64,000 bases of DNA, taken from Alicycliphilus denitrificans K601. Its GTDB lineage: Bacteria > Pseudomonadota > Gammaproteobacteria > Burkholderiales > Burkholderiaceae_C. Location of the stretch: NCBI RefSeq assembly GCF_000204645.1, contig NC_015422.1, positions 2,063,001 to 2,127,000 of the forward strand. Direction: 5' to 3'. The translations under genes were made by a program, and so were the position numbers. Positions 7,940-17,957 of this stretch are shown in pieces (position 1 is the stretch's first letter; each line of letters starts with the position of its first letter). Under the pieces are notes generated by a model. That model searched no databases. It saw only the letters and a program-made list of their open reading frames with translations, and was not told where the DNA came from.

Positions 7940-8200
7940 ATGGCCAAAGAAGAACTGATCGAGATGCAGGGTAGCGTCACCGAAGTCCTGCCGGATTCTC
8001 GTTTTCGTGTAACCCTGGACAACGGGCACCAGCTCATTGCCTATACCGGTGGCAAGATGCGCAAGCACCACATCCGTATCCTCGCGGGTGACAAGGTGTC
8101 GCTGGAGATGTCGCCCTACGACCTGACCAAGGGCCGCATCACCTTCCGCCATCTTGCCGGCCGCGGCCCGGGGCCGGGCACATCTTCGGGCAACCGCTGA
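7940..8200 (+). CDS. infA: Translation initiation factor IF-1
   Basis: An 86-residue OB-fold protein that binds the ribosomal A site during initiation. The conserved core runs [18 protein letters not shown], then [27 protein letters not shown] and [11 protein letters not shown]. It is longer than the 72-residue E. coli protein because of a Gly/Pro-rich tail ([13 protein letters not shown]), a type seen in betaproteobacteria, several of which carry more than one infA copy. The ATG follows a purine-rich stretch. tRNA-Pro follows 63 bp downstream. Confidence 0.97.
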   Translation: MAKEELIEMQGSVTEVLPDSRFRVTLDNGHQLIAYTGGKMRKHHIRILAGDKVSLEMSPYDLTKGRITFRHLAGRGPGPGTSSGNR

Positions 8201-8263
8201 GCGGCACAAATAACGCGCCGTTCGCCCGGGCGGTGTTGTTTGGCAGGTTAGAATTCCGGCCGT

Positions 8264-8340
8264 CGGAGCGTAGCGCAGCCTGGTAGCGCATCTGCTTTGG
8301 GAGCAGAGGGTCGCGAGTTCGAATCCCGCCGCTCCGACCA
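8264..8340 (+). tRNA. proM: tRNA-Pro (anticodon TGG)
   Basis: A 77-nt cloverleaf with acceptor arms CGGAGCG and CGCTCCG, anticodon arm CTGC-TTTGGGA-GCAG giving TGG, T arm GAGTTCGAATCCC and encoded CCA. The neighbouring DNA shows no integrase or element at its 3' end; a terminator follows directly. Confidence 0.96.
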
Positions 8341-8349
8341 AACGAATCG

Positions 8350-8383
8350 AAGGGGTTGTACTGTTGGGTGCAACCCCTTTTTT
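8350..8383 (+). terminator. Rho-independent terminator after tRNA-Pro
   Basis: A stem of AAGGGGTTG pairing with CAACCCCTT around a 12-14 base loop, followed by a run of T residues. Confidence 0.85.
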
Positions 8384-8477
8384 GCGTTCGCATCCCGTCA
8401 CGTCGCGCCGGTACCACAGCCTTCCGCCTGAATTGCCTGCCATACTACGCGCACGGTAGGAGGAGGGGAGGCCACTG

Positions 8478-9620
8478 TTGCACCAGGAATCGCCAGCGTC
8501 GCATGATCTGGTGAGGCGCGCACTTGACGCGCTGTTAACCACCGAGCGGCATCAGCGCATCCGCCTGACAATGACGGTCATGGCGGCGCTGCTGATGCTG
8601 TGCTGCATCGCCGCAATGCAGCTGGTGGCGGCCGCGGGCCTGACGAAGGCCGGTCCCGTGCATTGGTTGTCCCTGGTCAGCGCTGCGGGCCTGGTCGTCG
8701 TGTATGTGCTGATCCGCAGCGGTTACAGCCAACGCTGGGAAGACCCTGCGCTCACGCTGTTCCAGATCAGTTCCTCCATTCTCTGCACCGCCGTGGCCTA
8801 TGTGATCATGGGCGCGGCGCGCGGCATCGTGCTGCCGATTCTGGCGGTCATTCTGTTCTTCGGGATGTTCGGCCTCACGCCGCGGCAGATGCTGGCCGTG
8901 CTGTTCTACGGCTCGATGGTGTTCGGCATTGCCCTGGCGATCGCGCAGTGGTCTCCTGAGTACGGAGGCCAGCCACTGGCGCTGACGGTGGCTTACATGG
9001 TGATGATCATCGTGGTACTGATCAGCTGTACGTTTCTCAATTTGCGAGTGCTTGCCGCGCGCAAGAAAAGGAACGAGTTGACCCAGGCGGTTGCCAGCGA
9101 GCACGAGCGTGCCATTCGTGACGAGCTTACAGGCCTGTACAACCGCCGCTTCATGCTGGAGGTGATGCATATCGAGGGCGCGCGGGCACAGCGCAGTCAG
9201 CAACCTCTGCTGGTGGCGCAGCTGGACCTGGACCACTTCAAGGTCATCAACGACACGCACGGTCATGCGGTCGGGGACCAGGCGCTGTGCGCTTTTGTCC
9301 GCACTGTGACCGAGTGCATACGGCCGACCGATACCTTGGCCCGCTGGGGCGGTGAAGAGTTTGTTCTGTTGATGGCCAACACCACCGTAGAGAATGGCGA
9401 GCGCCTGCTGGAGCGCGTGCGGGCGGCGGTGCAGGCATCGCCGGTCGTTCTGGCGAGCGGTGCGGCCATACACCTGACCGTCTCTGTCGGTGCGGCACGG
9501 CTGCAGGCGCCCCAGGAGATGCCCGTCGGATTGCTGCGCCGGGCAGATGCGGCCCTCTACGCTGCCAAGGCCCAGGAGCGCAACCGCGTGGCGTGGGCTG
9601 ATGATCTGATCGAGGCTTGA
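8478..9620 (+). CDS. Membrane-anchored diguanylate cyclase (GGDEF)
   Basis: A 380-residue protein with about six hydrophobic segments in residues 30-195 (first MTVMAALLMLCCIAAMQLVA, last LTVAYMVMIIVVLISCTFLN) and a C-terminal GGDEF domain beginning RDELTGLYNRRF. The active-site motif is GGEEF, and an inhibitory I-site RPTD lies exactly five residues before it, so the enzyme should both make c-di-GMP and be product-inhibited. The start is a TTG at 8478, supported by AGGAGG-like purines just upstream; the first in-frame ATG would remove the N-terminal helix. The signal sensed is unknown. The next gene starts within a few bases of its stop. Confidence 0.93.
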   Translation: MHQESPASHDLVRRALDALLTTERHQRIRLTMTVMAALLMLCCIAAMQLVAAAGLTKAGPVHWLSLVSAAGLVVVYVLIRSGYSQRWEDPALTLFQISSSILCTAVAYVIMGAARGIVLPILAVILFFGMFGLTPRQMLAVLFYGSMVFGIALAIAQWSPEYGGQPLALTVAYMVMIIVVLISCTFLNLRVLAARKKRNELTQAVASEHERAIRDELTGLYNRRFMLEVMHIEGARAQRSQQPLLVAQLDLDHFKVINDTHGHAVGDQALCAFVRTVTECIRPTDTLARWGGEEFVLLMANTTVENGERLLERVRAAVQASPVVLASGAAIHLTVSVGAARLQAPQEMPVGLLRRADAALYAAKAQERNRVAWADDLIEA

Positions 9621-9625
9621 TCCTG

Positions 9626-10399
9626 ATGCCGGCATCTTCTCGTCATGGCGAACGCGGGGCGGCACGCTACGACCTGTTGGACGCGTGGCGCGGCCTCGCC
9701 ATGCTGTGGATGACGGTATTCCATTTCTGCTTCGACCTCAGCCACTTTAACTATTGGCCGCAGGATTTCCGCGCCGACCCTTTCTGGACGGTGCAGCGCA
9801 CGCTGATCGTCAGCCTGTTTCTGCTGTGCGCGGGCCTGGGCCAGGCGGTGGCATGGCAGCAAGGGGTGGGCTGGGGGCGTTTCTTCCGGCGCTGGGGCCG
9901 GATCGTCGGCTGCGCGCTGCTGGTGACGGCGGGCTCCTACGCCATGTTCCCACGCAGCTTCATTTATTTCGGGGTGCTGCATGGTATGGCGCTCATGCTG
10001 CTCGTGGTTCGCCTGACGGCGGGCTGGGGGCGCTGGCTCTGGCTCGCGGGCCTGCTGGCCGTGGCCTCGCCCTGGCTCGCGGCGTGGGCGCTGGAGGGGC
10101 CGCTGGCGGGGTGGGCAAGGTATTTCAATGGCCACGCCCTGAACTGGCTGGGCTGGGTGTCCCGCAAGCCCTTCACCGAGGACTACGTGCCCGTGTTCCC
10201 CTGGATCGGCGTGATGTGGTGGGGCATGGCCTGCGGGCAGTGGCTGCTGGCTCGGCGCGCACCCTGGATTGCCGGGCCCCTGCCGCGCGCTGCGGCGCCG
10301 CTGGCGGCCCTGGGGCGTTACAGCCTGGGCTACTACATGCTGCATCAGCCGGTCATGATCGGCGCCTTGATGCTCTGGGGCTGGCTTGGGCGGCCATAG
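9626..10399 (+). CDS. DUF1624 / heparan-alpha-glucosaminide acetyltransferase-like membrane protein
   Basis: A 257-residue multi-pass membrane protein. It begins with RYDLLDAWRGLAMLWMTVFH, the first helix motif of this acyltransferase-like family, with the conserved FHFCFDLSHF. It continues through several helices and ends with SLGYYMLHQPVMIGALM, the family's typical last helix. The ATG at 9626 is used; a TTG at 9617 would overlap the cyclase stop. It is probably cotranscribed with the diguanylate cyclase. Substrate unknown. Confidence 0.8.
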   Translation: MPASSRHGERGAARYDLLDAWRGLAMLWMTVFHFCFDLSHFNYWPQDFRADPFWTVQRTLIVSLFLLCAGLGQAVAWQQGVGWGRFFRRWGRIVGCALLVTAGSYAMFPRSFIYFGVLHGMALMLLVVRLTAGWGRWLWLAGLLAVASPWLAAWALEGPLAGWARYFNGHALNWLGWVSRKPFTEDYVPVFPWIGVMWWGMACGQWLLARRAPWIAGPLPRAAAPLAALGRYSLGYYMLHQPVMIGALMLWGWLGRP

Positions 10400-10410
10400 G
10401 CCCTGATGCG

Positions 10411-10713
10411 TTATTGCGCCGCGGTTTTTGCGGATCGCTGGTCCACGGCTTCGCGTAGGGCCTTGCCGGGCTTGAAGTGCGGCACGCGTTTTTCGGGGAT
10501 GTGCACGGCCTCGCCGCTGCGCGGGTTGCGGCCCATGCGGGGGGGGCGATGGCTGACCGAGAAACTGCCAAAGCCACGGATCTCGATGCGGTGCCCGCGC
10601 ACCAGGGCGTCGCTCACGGCATCCAGGATGGTCTTGACGGCATATTCGGCATCGCGCTGCGTGAGCTGGCCAAAGCGTGCGGCCAGTTCTTCGACGAGGT
10701 CAGATCGGGTCAT
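10411..10713 (-). CDS. ihfB: Integration host factor, beta subunit
   Basis: A 100-residue HU/IHF-type DNA-bending protein. It starts [17 protein letters not shown] and has the beta-arm region [26 protein letters not shown], including the RNPxxG tip that inserts into DNA, then [11 protein letters not shown]. It lies 119 bp downstream of rpsA in the same direction, the usual rpsA-ihfB arrangement, with a long hairpin between them. Its partner IHF-alpha is encoded elsewhere. Confidence 0.97.
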   Translation of the reverse strand: MTRSDLVEELAARFGQLTQRDAEYAVKTILDAVSDALVRGHRIEIRGFGSFSVSHRPPRMGRNPRSGEAVHIPEKRVPHFKPGKALREAVDQRSAKTAAQ

Positions 10714-10745
10714 GGGTCAGCAACAAATATGCGGTGGGTGATGTG

Positions 10746-10772
10746 ACGGCGGGCGCCCAGGGCGCCCGCCGT
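10746..10772 (-). terminator. 13-bp perfect palindrome between rpsA and ihfB
   Basis: ACGGCGGGCGCCC and its complement flank a single central base. As RNA this would be a very stable GC hairpin. No T run follows, so it could be a processing, pausing or partial-attenuation structure that sets ihfB level below rpsA. Confidence 0.5.
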
Positions 10773-10832
10773 TGTGAGCCGCCACCCTGGGGGCAGCGGC
10801 AACCGGGTCGATGCCTTTGCAGGCCCCGGCGA

Positions 10833-12518
10833 TTACTTGTCGGAGTTGTCCAGCTTGGCGCGCAGCAGGGCGCCCAGGCTGGTCGTACCGGCATTTTCCT
10901 TGGCGGACTGGGCCGACAGGTGGGCCATGGCTTCCTGCTGGTCGGCTTGGTCCTTGGCCTTGATCGACAGCTGGATGTTGCGGGTCTTGCGATCGACGTT
11001 GACCACCACGGCCGTGACCTCGTCGCCTTCCTTGAGCACGTTGCGGGCGTCTTCCACGCGGTCGCGGGAGATTTCCGAGGCGCGCAGGTAGCCCACGATG
11101 TCGTTGCCCAGGTCGATCTCGGCGCCGCGGGCGTCCACGGTCTTGACCTTGCCGGACACCGTCTGGCCCTTGTCGTTCACCGTCACGAAGGTGGTGAACG
11201 GGTCGCCGTCGAGCTGCTTGATGCCCAGGGAGATGCGCTCGCGGTCCACGTCCACGGCCAGCACGATGGCCTCGACTTCCTGGCCCTTCTTGTAGTTGCG
11301 CACGGCGGATTCGCCGGGCTCGTTCCAGGACAGGTCGGACAGGTGCACCAGGCCGTCGATGCCGGCAGCCAGGCCCACGAACACGCCGAAGTCGGTGATG
11401 GACTTGATGGGGCCCTTGACGCGGTCGCCGCGCTTGGTGTTCTGCGCGAATTCCTGCCAGGGGTTGGCGCGGCACTGCTTCATGCCCAGGCTGATGCGGC
11501 GCTTGTCTTCGTCGATCTCGAGAACCATGACCTCGACCTCGTCGCCCAGCGACACGAGCTTGTTGGGGGCCACGTTCTTGTTGGTCCAGTCCATTTCGGA
11601 GACGTGCACCAGGCCTTCGATGCCGGGCTCCAGCTCGACGAACGCGCCGTAGTCGGCGATGTTCGTGACCTTGCCGAACAGGCGCGTGCCCGAGGGGTAG
11701 CGGCGCGACACGCCCATCCAGGGGTCGTCGCCCATCTGCTTGAGGCCCAGCGAGACGCGGTTCTTCTCGGTGTCGAACTTGAGGATCTTGGCCGTGATCT
11801 CCTGGCCGGCCTGCACCACCTCGGACGGGTGGCGCACGCGGCGCCAGGCCATGTCGGTGATGTGCAGCAGGCCGTCGATGCCGCCCAGGTCCACGAACGC
11901 ACCGTATTCGGTGATGTTCTTGACCACGCCGTTGACGATGGCGCCTTCCTTGAGCGTTTCCATGAGCTTGGCGCGCTCTTCGCCCATCGAGGCCTCGACC
12001 ACGGCGCGGCGGCTCAGCACCACGTTGTTGCGCTTGCGGTCGAGCTTGATGACCTTGAACTCCATCGTCTTGTTTTCGTACGGAGTCAGGTCCTTAACGG
12101 GACGGGTGTCGATCAGCGAGCCGGGCAGGAAGGCGCGGATGCCGTTGACGAGCACGGTGAGGCCGCCCTTGACCTTGCCGCTGGTGGTGCCGGTGACGAA
12201 CTCGCCGGACTCCAGGGCCTTCTCCAGCGACAGCCAGGAGGCCAGGCGCTTGGCGGTGTCGCGCGAGAGGATGGTGTCGCCGTAGCCGTTCTCGATGGAG
12301 CCGATGGCCACGGACACGAAGTCGCCCACCTGGACTTCGATCTCGCCCTGGTCGTTCTTGAATTCGTCGATCGGCACGTAGGCTTCGGACTTCAGGCCAG
12401 CGTTCACGACGACGAAGTTGTGCTCAACGCGCACGACTTCGGCGGTGATGACCTCGCCCGGGCGCATTTCGGTGCGCTGCAGCGATTCTTCAAACAGGGC
12501 GGCAAAAGATTCAGACAT
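10833..12518 (-). CDS. rpsA: 30S ribosomal protein S1
   Basis: A 561-residue protein with six S1 RNA-binding repeats in the usual order; the later ones are clear from [39 protein letters not shown] and [21 protein letters not shown]. The start [19 protein letters not shown] matches the family start, so the ATG at 12518 is used and the upstream frame extension is rejected. S1 binds mRNA leaders and helps initiation on the small subunit. It lies downstream of the aroA-cmk fusion, the standard cmk-rpsA-ihfB order. Confidence 0.98.
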   Translation of the reverse strand: MSESFAALFEESLQRTEMRPGEVITAEVVRVEHNFVVVNAGLKSEAYVPIDEFKNDQGEIEVQVGDFVSVAIGSIENGYGDTILSRDTAKRLASWLSLEKALESGEFVTGTTSGKVKGGLTVLVNGIRAFLPGSLIDTRPVKDLTPYENKTMEFKVIKLDRKRNNVVLSRRAVVEASMGEERAKLMETLKEGAIVNGVVKNITEYGAFVDLGGIDGLLHITDMAWRRVRHPSEVVQAGQEITAKILKFDTEKNRVSLGLKQMGDDPWMGVSRRYPSGTRLFGKVTNIADYGAFVELEPGIEGLVHVSEMDWTNKNVAPNKLVSLGDEVEVMVLEIDEDKRRISLGMKQCRANPWQEFAQNTKRGDRVKGPIKSITDFGVFVGLAAGIDGLVHLSDLSWNEPGESAVRNYKKGQEVEAIVLAVDVDRERISLGIKQLDGDPFTTFVTVNDKGQTVSGKVKTVDARGAEIDLGNDIVGYLRASEISRDRVEDARNVLKEGDEVTAVVVNVDRKTRNIQLSIKAKDQADQQEAMAHLSAQSAKENAGTTSLGALLRAKLDNSDK

Positions 12519-12698
12519 GTATTTCCTTGCCCGCAAACAGGTTTCCAGCAGCACCATTGCCACCGTTTCTAAGACTGCCTGCGGAGGGGGTGCGGTTTGA
12601 GGCCGCGGTTCGGGTTGCAACAACCGCAAGGCCGGTGCGCTGTCGGGGCGCGGAGGGAGCCTTGCGGGGCCTGTACCGGCCCTTCGGTCAATTTCTGG

Positions 12699-14723
12699 TC
12701 AGAAGGGCTGGCGTGCCTGCCACCAGTCGAGCACCTGCGCCACGGCTTGTTCCACCGTGAGCGCCGAGCTCTCGAGCAGCAGGGCGTCCTGCGCCGGCTT
12801 GAGCGGTGCGACGGCGCGGGACTGGTCCCGTGCATCGCGCGCTTCGAGCTGAGCGCGAAGGTCGAAGATATTAGCGGAAATTCCCTTGGAAATCAATTGT
12901 TTATGGCGCCGCTCGGCGCGGCATTCGACGCTGGCCGTCAGGAACACCTTGAGCGGCGCGGCGGGGAAGATCACCGTGCCCATGTCGCGCCCGTCGGCCA
13001 CCAGGCCCGGCAGGCGGCGAAAGCCGTGCTGCAGCGCGACCAGGGCCATGCGCACGGCGGGCAGGGCGGAGACGCGTGAGGCGTTCATGCCCGCTTCCTC
13101 GGTGCGGATGGCCTCGGTGACGTCGTCCTGGCCCAGCCAGATGCGCTCGCCCTCGAAGCGCACGGGCAGGCCGCGCGCTAGATCGGCGATGCGCTGCTCG
13201 CCGGCCTGGTCGATGGCGATGCCGGCGCGCGTGGCGGCCAGCGCCGTGATGCGGTAGAGCGCCCCCGAGTCCAGGAAGTGGTAGCCCAGTTGTCGAGCCA
13301 CGCTTGCTGCCACCGTGCCCTTGCCCGAGGCCGTGGGGCCGTCGATGCAGATGACCGGGATGAGGGCTGTGTCGGCCCGGGCGACCAAGAACAGCGCCTC
13401 GAAGTAGTCGGGGAAGGTCTTGGCCACGCACTTGGGGTCTTCGATGCGCACGGGCAGGCCGGCGGGGTTGAAGGCCGCCAGCGAGAAGCACATGGCCACG
13501 CGGTGGTCGTCGTAGGTGTGGATGCTGGCGCTCTTCCAGTCGGCCGGGCGGGCGGGAGGCGTGATGCGCAGGTAGTCCGCGCCTTCCTCCACGCTGGCGC
13601 CGAGCTTGGCGAGCTCGCAGGCCATGGCGGCCAGGCGGTCGGTCTCCTTGACGCGCCAGCTGGCGATGTTGCGCAGCGTCGTCGTGCCCTGGGCGTACAG
13701 CGCCATCACGGCCAGCGTCATAGCCGCATCGGGGATGTGGTTGCAGTCGAGGTCTATGGCCCGCAGGGGCCAGCTGCCGCGCTCGATCTGCAGCCAGTTG
13801 GGGCCGCCGGTGATCTGCGCGCCCATGGCGCGCGCGGCTTCCACGAAGCGGATGTCGCCCTGGATGGAGTCCTGCCCCACGCCCAGTATTTTTATGCCTT
13901 TTTGGCCTTTAGGGCTTTCTGCTATTGCGCCAAGAGCTATGAAATAGCTAGCGGAAGAGGCGTCGGCCTCCACGTGGATCTGGCCGGGCGAGCGATAGCG
14001 GCTGCCGGCGGGGATGGTGAAGCGCTGCCACTCCTCGTGGCGCACGGCGATGCCGAAACGCGCGAGCAGCTCCAGCGTGATGTGGATGTAGGGCCTGGAG
14101 ATCAGCTCGCCCACCACCTCGATCACCACGTCCTGCTCTTTGGCGACCAGCGGCAGCGCCATCAGCAGCGCGGTGAGGAACTGGCTGGACACGTCGCCGC
14201 GCACGCGGATCGGCTCGTGCAGCCGCAGCGCGGGCAGGCCGGCGGCGTGCCGGATGGACAGGGGCGGGTAGCCCTCGTTGCCAAGAAAGTCGATGCGGCA
14301 GCCGAGCTGGCGCAGCGCGTCGACGAGGTCGCCGATGGGGCGCTCGTGCATGCGCGGCACGCCCGACAGCTCGAACTCGCCGCCCAGTAGCGCCAGCGCC
14401 GCGGTCAGGGGACGCATGGCCGTGCCCGCGTTGCCCATGAACAATTTGGTGGGCGAGCGCGGCAGAGTTCCATCCGGGCCGCCCAGGCCGGTGATGCGCA
14501 CCCGGCCGCCGCCGGCCTCATCCACCGTGCAGCCGATGGCGCGCAGCGCGTCGAGCATCACGCGCGTGTCGTCCGAGGAGAGCAGGTCGTGCACCTCGGT
14601 CGTGCCCTGGCTCAGGGCGGCCAGCAGCAGCACGCGGTTGGAGATGCTCTTGGAGCCCGGCAACTGCACGGTGCCGCCGGCGCTGGCGAGGGGGGGCAGG
14701 TCGAGGAAGGCGGTGCTGAACAT
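12699..14723 (-). CDS. aroA-cmk: Bifunctional EPSP synthase / cytidylate kinase fusion
   Basis: One 674-residue frame codes for two enzymes. Residues 1 to about 450 are 3-phosphoshikimate 1-carboxyvinyltransferase (shikimate pathway): [19 protein letters not shown] near the start, [13 protein letters not shown] for PEP binding, and [11 protein letters not shown] and [11 protein letters not shown] later. From about residue 454 it is CMP kinase: a P-loop GPTASGKGT, then [22 protein letters not shown] and RRHKQL. The join has no stop or linker ([20 protein letters not shown]). In E. coli these are separate genes. The ATG at 14723 shares a base with the tyrA stop. An AT-rich repeat lies inside the AroA part. 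Confidence 0.96.
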   Translation of the reverse strand: MFSTAFLDLPPLASAGGTVQLPGSKSISNRVLLLAALSQGTTEVHDLLSSDDTRVMLDALRAIGCTVDEAGGGRVRITGLGGPDGTLPRSPTKLFMGNAGTAMRPLTAALALLGGEFELSGVPRMHERPIGDLVDALRQLGCRIDFLGNEGYPPLSIRHAAGLPALRLHEPIRVRGDVSSQFLTALLMALPLVAKEQDVVIEVVGELISRPYIHITLELLARFGIAVRHEEWQRFTIPAGSRYRSPGQIHVEADASSASYFIALGAIAESPKGQKGIKILGVGQDSIQGDIRFVEAARAMGAQITGGPNWLQIERGSWPLRAIDLDCNHIPDAAMTLAVMALYAQGTTTLRNIASWRVKETDRLAAMACELAKLGASVEEGADYLRITPPARPADWKSASIHTYDDHRVAMCFSLAAFNPAGLPVRIEDPKCVAKTFPDYFEALFLVARADTALIPVICIDGPTASGKGTVAASVARQLGYHFLDSGALYRITALAATRAGIAIDQAGEQRIADLARGLPVRFEGERIWLGQDDVTEAIRTEEAGMNASRVSALPAVRMALVALQHGFRRLPGLVADGRDMGTVIFPAAPLKVFLTASVECRAERRHKQLISKGISANIFDLRAQLEARDARDQSRAVAPLKPAQDALLLESSALTVEQAVAQVLDWWQARQPF
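13885..13953 (-). repeat. AT-rich dispersed repeat inside aroA
   Basis: About 70 bp much richer in A/T than the surrounding gene, containing a small palindrome AGCTATGAAATAGCT and a stretch TTTTTATGCCTTTTTGGCC that resemble Comamonadaceae intergenic repeats. On the coding strand it is in frame and reads [20 protein letters not shown]. The start of this overlaps the conserved SASYF segment of AroA, and the rest adds about five residues compared with E. coli AroA. Relation to the repeats at 16.7 and 18.0 kb is inferred from shared AGCTAT/TAGCT words. Confidence 0.5.
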
Positions 14724-15607
14724 CAGGCGTCCTTGTGGCCGCGCTGCGCGCCCATGCGCCAGTGGGCGCGGGTGTGGCTGGCCAGGGTGATGAGGTCTTC
14801 CAGGGGCTGGTCGCTGTCGGCCTGCATGGCGTCCTCCAGCCCTTGCAGCGCCTGCTTGAACAGGCGCGACTGGGCCAGCACCTCGTCGCGGTTGGCGCGC
14901 AAGATGTCGCGCCACATCTTCGGGTCGCTGGCGGCGATGCGCGTGAAGTCGCGAAAGCCCGGGCCGGCCAGCGCCAGCAGTTCGTTGGCGTTGGGCTGGG
15001 CGTTGATGCTCGAGAGCATGGCGAACGCCAGCATGTGGGGCAGGTGGCTCACGGCGGCGAAGGCGGCGTCGTGCGACTCGGGCGACATGCTGCTCACGCG
15101 GGCGCCGAGCTGCGTCCACAGATCCTCGGCTCGGCGCAGCTGGGCCGTGAGCGTGCGCTCGGTGGGCGTGAGGATGACCTGGCGGCCGTGGTACAGGCCG
15201 GCATCGGCATGCTCCACGCCCGAGACCTCGCGCCCCGTGATCGGGTGCGCGGGCACGAAGCTGCCGAGCTGGCCCTGCAGCGCGCTGCGCGCGGCCTTCA
15301 CCACGTCGGCCTTGGTGGAGCCTACGTCCATCACCAGCATCTGCGGCGTGACCAGGTGTTTGATGGCCTTGAGCGTGGCCTCGGTGGCGGCCACGGGCAC
15401 GGCCAGCAGCACGATGTCGGCGCCGGCGGCGGCCAGCAGGGCCGAGGGCGCCTCCACGTCGATCACGCCGAGCTGGCGCGCCCGCTCGGTGGTCGAGGGT
15501 GACTTGCTGTAGCCCACCACGCGCTGCACCAGGCCGGCCTTCTTCATGGCCAGCGCGAACGAGCCTCCCATGAGGCCGCAGCCGATCAGGCCGAGTTGTT
15601 CAAACAT
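14723..15607 (-). CDS. tyrA: Prephenate dehydrogenase
   Basis: A 294-residue NAD(P)-dependent enzyme that oxidatively decarboxylates prephenate toward tyrosine. It starts [20 protein letters not shown] with a GxGxxGG nucleotide motif, followed by [10 protein letters not shown], the conserved [17 protein letters not shown] active-site region and [11 protein letters not shown]. There is no fused chorismate mutase and no ACT domain. The ATG at 15607 is preferred over an upstream frame extension that overlaps pheA. It lies 10 bp after pheA and overlaps aroA at its end, so the three are cotranscribed. Confidence 0.96.
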   Translation of the reverse strand: MFEQLGLIGCGLMGGSFALAMKKAGLVQRVVGYSKSPSTTERARQLGVIDVEAPSALLAAAGADIVLLAVPVAATEATLKAIKHLVTPQMLVMDVGSTKADVVKAARSALQGQLGSFVPAHPITGREVSGVEHADAGLYHGRQVILTPTERTLTAQLRRAEDLWTQLGARVSSMSPESHDAAFAAVSHLPHMLAFAMLSSINAQPNANELLALAGPGFRDFTRIAASDPKMWRDILRANRDEVLAQSRLFKQALQGLEDAMQADSDQPLEDLITLASHTRAHWRMGAQRGHKDA

Positions 15608-15617
15608 GGCCCGCTCC

Positions 15618-16733
15618 TCACGCAGCGACGGGGTAGGTGCCGAGCAGCTTGTAGAAGGCACACAGCTGCTGCAGCTCGGCCAGCGCGGCGGCCACGTTGG
15701 CCTCTGCGGGGTGGCCTTCGAGGTCGATGTAGAAGTAGTACTCCCACTGGCCGGTGCGCGCGGGGCGCGACTCGAAGCGGGTCATGGACACGCCGTGTTT
15801 TTTCAGCGGCACCAGCAGGTCGTGCACCGCGCCGGGGCGGTTGGGCACGGAGATGATGAGGCTGGTGCAGTCGCGGCCCGTGGGCGCGGGCGTGGCCAGC
15901 GTGTGCGGCAGGCAGATGATGGCGAAGCGCGTGCGGTTGTAGGCGTCGTCCTGGATGGCGTGTGCCACCACGTGCAGGCCGTACTGCTGGGCCGCGCGCT
16001 CGCTCGATATGCCGGCCCAGGCCGGGTTGGTGGCGGCCAGGCGCGCGCCCTCGGCGTTGCTCGACACCGGGCGGCGCTCGGCATGCGGCAGGTGCTTGGC
16101 GAGCCACGCGTGGCACTGCGCCAGTGCCTGCGGGTGGGCCAGCACGGCCTCGATGCCCTCGGCCGAGTTGACGCTGCGCAGCAGGTTGTGGCGGATCAGC
16201 AGGCTCACCTCGCCGACCACGTGGCAGGGCGTGTGCAGGAACATGTCGAGCGAGCGCGTGACCACGCCCTCGTTCGAATTCTCGACGCCCACCACGCCGT
16301 ACTGCGCGCTGCCCGCGGCCGTGGCGTGGAACACCTCGTCGAAGCTGTTGCAGTACATCAGGTCGGCCGCGCCGCCGAAGTACTCGATGGCCGCCTGCTC
16401 GCAGAACGTGCCCTCGGGGCCCAGCACGGCCACGCGCTGGGGCGATTCGAGCGCCAGGCACGCGGACATGATCTCGCGCCAGATGGCGGCCACGTGCGCG
16501 TTCTTGAGCGGGCCGGGGTTGGCCCCCTGGATCTTCTCGATCACCTGCGCCACGCGGTCGGGGCGGAAGAAGGGCGTGCCCTCGCGCTTCTTGAGCTCGC
16601 CCACCTGCTCGGCCACGCGGGCGCGCTGGTTGACGAGCTGGAGCAGCTGGTGGTCCAGCGAGTCGATCTGCACGCGCAGATCGGCCAGCGCGGGGCTGGC
16701 CTGCGGGGTGGTGCTCATTGGTTTGTCTGCCAT
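15618..16733 (-). CDS. pheA: Chorismate mutase / prephenate dehydratase (P-protein)
   Basis: A 371-residue bifunctional enzyme of phenylalanine synthesis. The N-terminal 95 residues are an AroQ-type chorismate mutase (LRVQIDSLDHQLLQLVNQRA, then REIMSACLALE). The middle is prephenate dehydratase, starting VAVLGPEGTFCEQAA, with the catalytic region YGVVGVENSNEGVVTRSLD. The C-terminal ACT domain carries the Phe-binding ESRPARTGQWEYYFYID segment, so feedback inhibition is expected. Start ATG at 16733. A palindromic repeat of about 90 bp separates it from serC. Confidence 0.97.
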   Translation of the reverse strand: MADKPMSTTPQASPALADLRVQIDSLDHQLLQLVNQRARVAEQVGELKKREGTPFFRPDRVAQVIEKIQGANPGPLKNAHVAAIWREIMSACLALESPQRVAVLGPEGTFCEQAAIEYFGGAADLMYCNSFDEVFHATAAGSAQYGVVGVENSNEGVVTRSLDMFLHTPCHVVGEVSLLIRHNLLRSVNSAEGIEAVLAHPQALAQCHAWLAKHLPHAERRPVSSNAEGARLAATNPAWAGISSERAAQQYGLHVVAHAIQDDAYNRTRFAIICLPHTLATPAPTGRDCTSLIISVPNRPGAVHDLLVPLKKHGVSMTRFESRPARTGQWEYYFYIDLEGHPAEANVAAALAELQQLCAFYKLLGTYPVAA

Positions 16734-16739
16734 GGTTTT

Positions 16740-16829
16740 GATAGCTGCTGGCGCTTGTCCCTGTGGGTTTTCAGCATGAAACCTATTTGAAAGCCTTGAA
16801 TATCAAGCGCTGCCAGCTCGTTTTTTATG
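16740..16829. repeat. Palindromic intergenic repeat between serC and pheA
   Basis: The arms ATAGCTGCTGGCGCTT and AAGCGCTGCCAGCT are near-complementary and flank about 45 bp of AT-richer sequence, ending in a T run. The same core AAGCGCTGGCAGCTAT occurs in the gyrA-serC gap. It looks like a family of short palindromic repeats typical of Comamonadaceae genomes. Confidence 0.65.
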
Positions 16830-16836
16830 AGTGGAT

Positions 16837-17946
16837 TCAGGTGGCGGCGCGCTCGAAGTCGCGCATGTAGTCCACCAGCGCCTGCACGCCCGCGAGCGGC
16901 ATGGCGTTGTAGAGGCTGGCGCGCATGCCGCCCACGGACTTGTGGCCCTTGAGCTGCAGCAGGCCGCGTTCCTTGGCACCGGCCAGGAACGCCTCGTTGC
17001 GCGATTCGTCGCGCAGGAAGAAGGGCACGTTCATGCGCGAGCGGCAGTTGGCCGCCACCTTGTTTACGTAGAACTGCGAGCCGTCGATGTAGTCGTAGAA
17101 CAGCTTCGCCTTGGCGATGTTGCGCCGCTCCATCGCGGCCACGCCCGTGGCGTCGCCCTCGCGCTGGCGCTTGAGCCACTGGAACGTGAGGCCCGCCATG
17201 TAGATGCCCCAGGTGGGCGGCGTGTTGTACATGGACTGGTTGTCGGCCACGATCTTGTAATCGAAGGCGCTCGGGCAGATGGGCAGCGCGTGGCCCAGCA
17301 GGTCCTCGCGCACCACGACCAGCGTCAGGCCCGCGGGGCCGATGTTCTTCTGCGCGCCGCCGAAGGCCAGGCCCACGCGGCTCCAGTCCACGGGGCGCGA
17401 GGCGACGTGCGACGAGAAATCGACCACCAGCGGCGCGTCGCAGCCCAGCGCGCGCAGGTCGGGCAGTTCCTGGAACTCTATGCCGTGGATGGTCTCGTTG
17501 CTGCAGACGTGCACGTAGCTCGCGCCGCGCGAGAGCTGCCACGTGGCCGGGTCGGGCAGGGTGGTGAAGCCGCCTTCCTCGCTCGATGCGGCGGTGCGCA
17601 CCTCGGCGGCGTACTTCTGCGCCTCCTTGCGCGACTTCTGGCTCCACGAGCCCGTGACCACGAAGTCCACCGTGGCCGCGCGCGAGAGGTTCAGCGGCAC
17701 GATGGCGTTCTCGGCGATGCCGCCGCCCTGCATGAACAGGATCCTGAACCCGGGCGGAATGGCGAGCAGCTCGCGCAGGTCGGCCTCGGCCTGCTCGTAG
17801 ATGGCGATGAACTCCTTGCCGCGGTGGCTCATCTCCATCACGCCCATGCCGCTGCCGTGCCAGTCGAGCATCTCGGCGGCAGCCTGCTGCAGCACTTCTT
17901 CAGGGATGGCGGCCGGGCCGGCCGAGAAGTTGTAGGGGCGGTTCAT
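16837..17946 (-). CDS. serC: Phosphoserine aminotransferase
   Basis: A 369-residue PLP enzyme for serine and pyridoxine synthesis. It begins [20 protein letters not shown], the family start. The PLP-binding lysine lies in [13 protein letters not shown] (around residue 200), and the substrate-phosphate region is [13 protein letters not shown]. The C-terminus retains [23 protein letters not shown]. Gene order gyrA-serC-pheA is the typical betaproteobacterial arrangement. It is separated from both neighbours by palindromic repeats that may shape transcript ends. Confidence 0.97.
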   Translation of the reverse strand: MNRPYNFSAGPAAIPEEVLQQAAAEMLDWHGSGMGVMEMSHRGKEFIAIYEQAEADLRELLAIPPGFRILFMQGGGIAENAIVPLNLSRAATVDFVVTGSWSQKSRKEAQKYAAEVRTAASSEEGGFTTLPDPATWQLSRGASYVHVCSNETIHGIEFQELPDLRALGCDAPLVVDFSSHVASRPVDWSRVGLAFGGAQKNIGPAGLTLVVVREDLLGHALPICPSAFDYKIVADNQSMYNTPPTWGIYMAGLTFQWLKRQREGDATGVAAMERRNIAKAKLFYDYIDGSQFYVNKVAANCRSRMNVPFFLRDESRNEAFLAGAKERGLLQLKGHKSVGGMRASLYNAMPLAGVQALVDYMRDFERAAT

Positions 17947-17957
17947 GGTGTTTCAGT

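Noticed and set aside
10677..12572. 631-codon plus-strand frame opposite rpsA
   Set aside because: An antisense shadow; rpsA accounts for the region fully.
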